64,000 nucleotides of DNA from Microcebus murinus. Taxonomy: Eukaryota > Chordata > Mammalia > Primates > Cheirogaleidae. The translations under genes and the position numbers were made by a program. The notes below the pieces were generated by a model. It worked only from the letters and a program-made list of their open reading frames with translations. It ran no database searches and was not told where the DNA came from. Below are positions 59,311 to 64,000 of this stretch, one piece after another (positions within the stretch are counted from its first letter, which is position 1; every line of letters starts with the position of its first letter). The stretch is taken from positions 45,034,001 to 45,098,000 of the forward strand of contig NC_134106.1 of the NCBI RefSeq assembly GCF_040939455.1, written 5' to 3'.

Positions 59311-61639
59311 CATCTTCACTTAAGCCCCTGTGTAGGGCATTCAAAGGTGCCAAAGACACAAATTCATGGATTCCTATCTGTCACCTCTTTATCCTATATT
59401 ATACAAGTTTTTAAGAGAAGTCTTGACCACTTGCTGAACACGTGATTTCATTATTAACATCAATTTTCGGTCTTCCTCTCTGGCAGAAACATCTGGGGAA
59501 GCAGGCAGGGGCAAGGGTCAATCCTCTCTTCTCAGACCCTCCCACTGTACTCCTCTGGCTTCTATAAGCTGATTGGTCCTGATGCCCCGCTAAAGGATCC
59601 TGTCTTCCCAATGTTTTCCCTATGAGAGCTGTTTGTGTCCCACAGCCCTTGCATAATGCCCCTTTTTCCTTTAAGCGATATAAAGTCTAGGCCACCTACA
59701 GGTATTTAGTGAGCTCAGATTAACAGTGAAAATTTCCTAGGCGTTCTTAACTTGACAAGTGGAACTGCTGTGGTGTCTAGCAAATGCCCGAAGGAGGGTC
59801 TCGGAGATGACTCTGCGGCTTCGGTAGGTTCTGGTACCAGGACTGGCCTCTTCTGTGTGATGATAACTGAACATTGTCAGGATGTTGGTTCTGTTGAGAC
59901 AGAATTATTTAATAATTCTTTGACCACACCAGCTCCCACCAACTCACTCTCCCTTTCTCATTTGTAGCCCGTATCTCAGTTTTACCATGGCTTTTTCTAT
60001 ATGGTAGTGTGTGTTGTGAGCTTCTCGAGGGTACAAAGTAAGTACAGTGAGTCTCATCAAATACACGCTTACCTTGTGTAGCCTGCAGGGGGGCGGGGTG
60101 TGAATTCGAAAGCATGGCCAAGCACCGTGCCACTCCCTGCAAAGACCACGTGCCTGGGGGAAATGTCTAGTGTCCTCACTGGGCCTCGGAGTCACACGTG
60201 AACCACGTGCACTGTGCTGTCGCTGATGGTGAGCTGAGGAACTGACTACAAGACATTCTAGAATCCAGCCCCTATGTAAGATGTGACTTCCCCATTTCAT
60301 ACTTGATCACTGAGCTTGATTCCCAGTGAAAACAGTGATGGATGCAGAGGCATAGGTTAGAAGGGTACATCTGAAGAATTTTAAGATGAGTATTACTCAT
60401 TTAGCTTAAGCTGCTTCTGTGGAATTTACATGATTTCTATCTCATGGACATCCTTATCAGTGGGCTGCAACTGTCAGCATTAAAAAGCCAGCACCCAAAT
60501 CTAGATGAGGTGCTTTCATCATCCACATTTATTTTTTTATCCACATTTATTAAAAACATTGAATATTAGATAAAATACAAATAAGTGAAACTATAATTTT
60601 TCTATATGATAAAGTTTAAGGAGACAAAGATTTCAAAAGATTATAAAGGGAAGACAGGTGTGATATAAAACCCATCTAATGTATAAATAAAATCCTGGGA
60701 TATCATATCTGTATGTGACATCTCTGTCTCTCTGTATCTAATTTTAGCCAAAAGAAATCCCCTTGGGAATCAGTCTTATTAATGGTTACTAAAAATGACT
60801 GAGAGAAAATATTTCCTCCCGAATTTCCATATTCTATTCAGTCTTTACTCATTACACTCAAAATAACACAATAGGAGCATAAAGAAGCTAAATGACCTAT
60901 TTCTTTCGAGAATCTATTTCTTAAAGGGAAAATGAAATTTTCCCACTTCAGGTGGAATTCACATTTATGTAATCTGTCTTTTTTTAAAGGATATTCAGTA
61001 AAGAGACGGTTTTGTTTTTGTTTTGGTGGGGTTTTTTCATAAAGTGAATCATATTTTGAATATGGTTGGGGGCTCACTCGTTTAAAGGAAACATTAATCC
61101 TTTCATAATGAAAATTGAATATATTAAATATGCACACACTTAAGAATTAAACATTGGCTGAGTGCCAAAAGACTTGAGTGACAGGGATTTAAGCATACTG
61201 GGCATCTAGTAAAAGTATTTTGGGATCAACACAGTCCCTACTTAGAAGGAAATTTCAGTTCTATGGTGACCAGAAATGAATGCATAGAACATTGTAGAGC
61301 ACCACCAGGCCATATGGATTAAGAATGGGATAAATGATTCTCTCTCGTGGCCATGTTCTCCCGGGGAGAATCTTTTTAGCAGGTAAGCGCTGATGCTCCG
61401 CAGTTATAAGCCCCACCTGTGGAGGATGCTGCTGTTCTGAAGACTACACTGTGAGCAGCAAAGGGCAAGAGTAGGCAATAAACACAGGAGCTCAAAGAAG
61501 GGAGAAACGAACTATGGTCTGGCATGGAGAGACTCCCTTCTAACCCTCTCCCACCTCTAGTAATATGAATAATCATGTCTTAATTTATCTGCTTAGCATG
61601 CACACATCTTAAGCAAATTAAGGCATCATGATTTTATGG
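59311..61639. other. Long stretch without recognised features
   Basis: CpG-bearing and GC-richer at 60070-60230, otherwise AT-rich. Open frames up to 118 codons (minus, 59944-60300) show no motif. No repeat identified, apart from a weak L2 resemblance near 60000. Confidence 0.35.
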
Positions 61640-61975
61640 CAGGCATACCTTGGAGATATTGAGGGTTTGGTTTCGGATTACTGCAATAAATTGAGTCACT
61701 CCAATTTTTTTGTTTTTCAGTGTGTATAAAGTTATGATTATACTGTAGTCTGTAAAGTATGCAATAGGATGTCTGTAAAAAGTATCTAACTTAAATATTT
61801 TATTGCTAAAAATGGCTAGCAGTCATCCGAGCCTTCATCAAGTGGTGATCTTTTTGTTGGTGGAGGGTTTTGCCTCAATATTATATATATGTATATTTAT
61901 ATATATGTATAAATTTTTTTTCAAATTTGTTGGCTGGTTTTAACAGGAAGGGATCTGTAGAAAGTGACTGGTTTT
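61640..61975 (+). mobile_element. Tigger-like DNA transposon, one end only
   Basis: CAGGCATACCTTGGAGATAT, the GCAATAAATTGAGTCACTCC segment, TCAGTGTGTATAAAGTTATG, CTGTAGTCTGTAAAGTATGC and TGTTGGTGGAGGGTTTTGCC match a TcMar-Tigger family from memory. An AT-repeat (61880-61913) follows. The right end is not found. Confidence 0.65.
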
Positions 61976-61999
61976 TAGTGATACTGTTTTGGGGAGAGG

Positions 62000-62134
62000 C
62001 AGTCTGTGCAGTGGTTATAAGTACAAGCTGTAGAAGCTGACTGCTAGAATATGAATGCTATCTTTACCATTTATTAGCTGTGTGATCTTGGGTGAGTTAT
62101 TAATACTTGACCTCTGTGGACTTCAGTTTTGGTA
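62000..62134 (+). mobile_element. MIR SINE 5' part, sense
   Basis: GCAGTGGTTATAAGTACAAG, CATTTATTAGCTGTGTGATC and TTGGGTGAGTTATTAATACT are MIR. Confidence 0.85.
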
Positions 62135-63255
62135 CATTTGTTTAAGCCAATGCCACATTGTCTTAATTACTATAGCTTTCTGGTAAGTCTTCAAAGCAAC
62201 AGTGTGAGTCCTCTAAGTTTGTTTTCCAGGATTGTTTTATCTATTCTAGGACTTTCACACTTTCATAGAAATGTTTCTATCAGTTTGTCAATTTCTATTA
62301 AAAAACCCATTGGAATTTTGATTAGGATTGCAATGAATCCATCAATTCTAGGAGAATTGGCATTTTAACAGTTGAATTTTTCAATCCATGGATGTATCTC
62401 TTCATTTAAGTCTTTAATTTCTCTCATAGTTCATGGCTTTTAATGTAAAGGAACTGCACATTTTTTGTTAAATTTATTCTTAAGTACTTTGTTTTTGATG
62501 CTATTATAAGTACTATGAAAATTCTTTCAATTGATTGCTACCAATATATAAAAATAAAATTGAATTTCTTTGCATGTGATTTTGTATCTTACAGTCTTGT
62601 TATATTTATTTCTAGTAGAGTTTTTTGTAGATTAGGATTTTCTATGTAAACAATATCATCTGCGAATAGGACAATTTTACTTTTCCAATCTTTGTGCCTT
62701 TTATTTCTTTACTTTGCACTGTTAAGACCTCCAGTCTAATAGTGAATAAAAATAAAACTGAAATCCTTGCCCTATTCTTCATCATAAAAGGAATGCACTC
62801 AATATTTCAACATTAACTATTTTAGCTACAGGTGTTCCATAGCTTCCTTTTATCAGATTGGGAATTTTCACTCTATACTTAAATTGCTGAGAGCTTTTAT
62901 CATGAATGGGTGTTAAATTGTGTTCAGTTATTTTTCTGCACCTACAGTGATGATCATAGGTTTTTCTGCTTTACTCTGTTAATACAGGAACTTACCTTGA
63001 TGGGGTTTTTGTTGTTTTTTAAACTGTTAAGTCAACCTTGTGTTTTTGGAATAAACTCCATTTGGTTATAAATTTCTAGATTCAAATTGCTAACTTTTGT
63101 TAAGGATTTTGGCTTCTGTGTTCATTAAGGATATTTATAATTTTATTGGATTATATTTGTCAAGTTTTGGTGTCAGTTGTGCTTGCCTCAATGTGTGAGG
63201 TAGGAAGCTTTTATTCCTCCTGTATTTTCCACAAGAGTTTAAGATTGACATTATA

Positions 63256-63534
63256 GTCAAACCTTAGTATCTATAGGGGATCGGTTTCAGGGTGCTCAAA
63301 TGCCTTATACAAAATGGCATAAAATTTGCATATAATCTACACATATCCTCCTGTGTACTTTAAACCATCTCTAGGTTACTTATACCTAATATGATGTAAA
63401 TAGTTGTTATACTGTATCGTTTAGGGAATGAGAAGGAAAAGTCTGTATATGTTCAGACCTTTTTCCCAAATCTTTATGATCTGAGGTTGGTTAAGTCCTT
63501 ACATGTGGAACCTATGGGTATGGAAGGCCAGCTG
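63256..63534. mobile_element. MER2-like Tigger DNA transposon inside the L1
   Basis: AGTCAAACCTTAGTATCTAT and GGGGATCGGTTTCAGGGTGC at the left, GGAACCTATGGGTATGGAAG and GGCCAGCTG at the right; TA flanks on both sides (63254-63255 and 63535-63536). No transposase. Confidence 0.85.
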
Positions 63535-63825
63535 TATTTCAAGACTGTCTTGGTCAGTGTGATACCTTTATGTTTCCATATAAAAGTTTGAATGTGCATG
63601 TTAATTTCTATAGAATAGCTTGCTGGAGTTTTGGTTGGGATTGTATTGCTAAGTGTTTGTTGTAGTTCACTAGTAAAACCATCTAAGCTTAGTTTTCTTT
63701 GAATTGTTTTTGATTACTAATTCAATTTTGTACATATGGAACTATCCAGACTTTTGGGGTATGAATTCTGATAGTTTGTATCTTTCAAAGAATTTATACA
63801 TATCATCTAATTTGTCAGATTTATT

Positions 63826-63900
63826 GGCACAATGTTTTTATTTTTTTTTTTATTTTTATTTTTTTTAGCAAAACTCAGACTTAACGGCACAATGTTTTTA
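63826..63900 (-). mobile_element. Miniature antisense retroinsertion with 15-bp target-site duplication
   Basis: GGCACAATGTTTTTA at 63826-63840 and again at 63886-63900. Between them (63841-63885, 45 bp) lie a T-rich run (A tail on the minus strand) and about 19 bases of body. It splits the old L1. It may be a severely 5'-truncated L1 or another transcript's 3' end. Confidence 0.85.
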
Positions 63901-64000
63901 AATATTCTTTTATCCTTAATGTCTATAGGATCTGTAATGATGTCCTTTCATTCTTGATATTGATAATTTCTGTTCTTTCTTAGTATTTCCAGTGACTTAT

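Larger units (their letters stand above)
62135..64000 (-). mobile_element. Old L1 ORF2 region, antisense, interrupted twice, runs off the window
   Basis: Collinear with the reverse of L1 ORF2 over 1.8 kb: TAATTACTATAGCTTTCTGG, TTTTGATTAGGATTGCAATG, GTTAAATTTATTCTTAAGTA, TCATCTGCGAATAGGACAAT, TTTATCATGAATGGGTGTTA, TTGTTAAGGATTTTGGCTTC and GATTACTAATTCAATTTTGT. Many stops and indels, so inactive. Interrupted at 63256-63534 and 63841-63885. Confidence 0.85.

Noticed and set aside
60078..60098. Second CTCF-like motif (CCTGCAGGGGGGCGGGG)
   Set aside because: An additional G breaks the core spacing, so the match is poor compared with 32622.

Overview
The window looks like non-coding nuclear DNA from a primate, most likely a strepsirrhine (lemur group). 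Two things point there. Five intact-looking dimeric Alu copies carry an AT-rich insertion in the middle linker (AAATAGAAAGAAATTAATTG followed by TATATATA), which I know as a lemur-type Alu feature. Three young 5'-truncated L1 3' ends share one 3' UTR that ends near GTACCCCCATAATATGC. I found no convincing protein-coding gene, tRNA, rRNA, snRNA, CRISPR array or bacterial feature. Most open frames are short and fall in repeats. Species and chromosome cannot be fixed from this sequence alone, and repeat family names come from memory of consensus sequences, not from a database search.

Layout. 1-7.2 kb: an L1 edge, a long imperfect inverted repeat (900-1124 / 2158-2377), several L2 copies in both orientations, a MIR, an L1 with an internal duplication, and a tiny processed insertion at 6149. 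7.2-16 kb: L2, MIR, a Tigger-like DNA transposon (9775-10398), an old Alu, and a young L1 in L2-rich sequence (12337-13074). 16-23.5 kb: a lemur-type Alu, a full-length MIR, then an old L1 into which a young L1 (20570-21090) and an Alu have inserted, followed by an ERV1-type LTR broken by an Alu with a large CTTC expansion. 24-29 kb: L2, MIR, an ERVL LTR, and a three-layer nest (old L1, then a MaLR LTR, then a young L1), a small palindromic MITE, and another Alu.

29-43 kb: mainly old antisense L1 3' sequence, a strong CTCF-like motif at 32622, a hAT-type element, MIR and L2 copies, and unassigned AT-rich sequence. 43-53 kb: Alu copies (one inside another at 52111), L2, L1, a perfect 30-bp tandem duplication and a hAT element. 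53-64 kb: a CpG-rich LTR-like block, a C-rich tract able to form G-quadruplexes, MIR and Alu copies, and a long antisense L1 ORF2 remnant running off the right edge, broken by a MER2-like transposon and by a tiny insertion with a perfect 15-bp target duplication.

There are no genes working together to describe. The window records layered insertions of different ages. The points most worth following are the inverted repeat, the two miniature processed insertions, the possible lineage-specific MITE, the CTCF-like site, the possible exon at 631-783 and the hairpin-linked duplication at 5185-5411.
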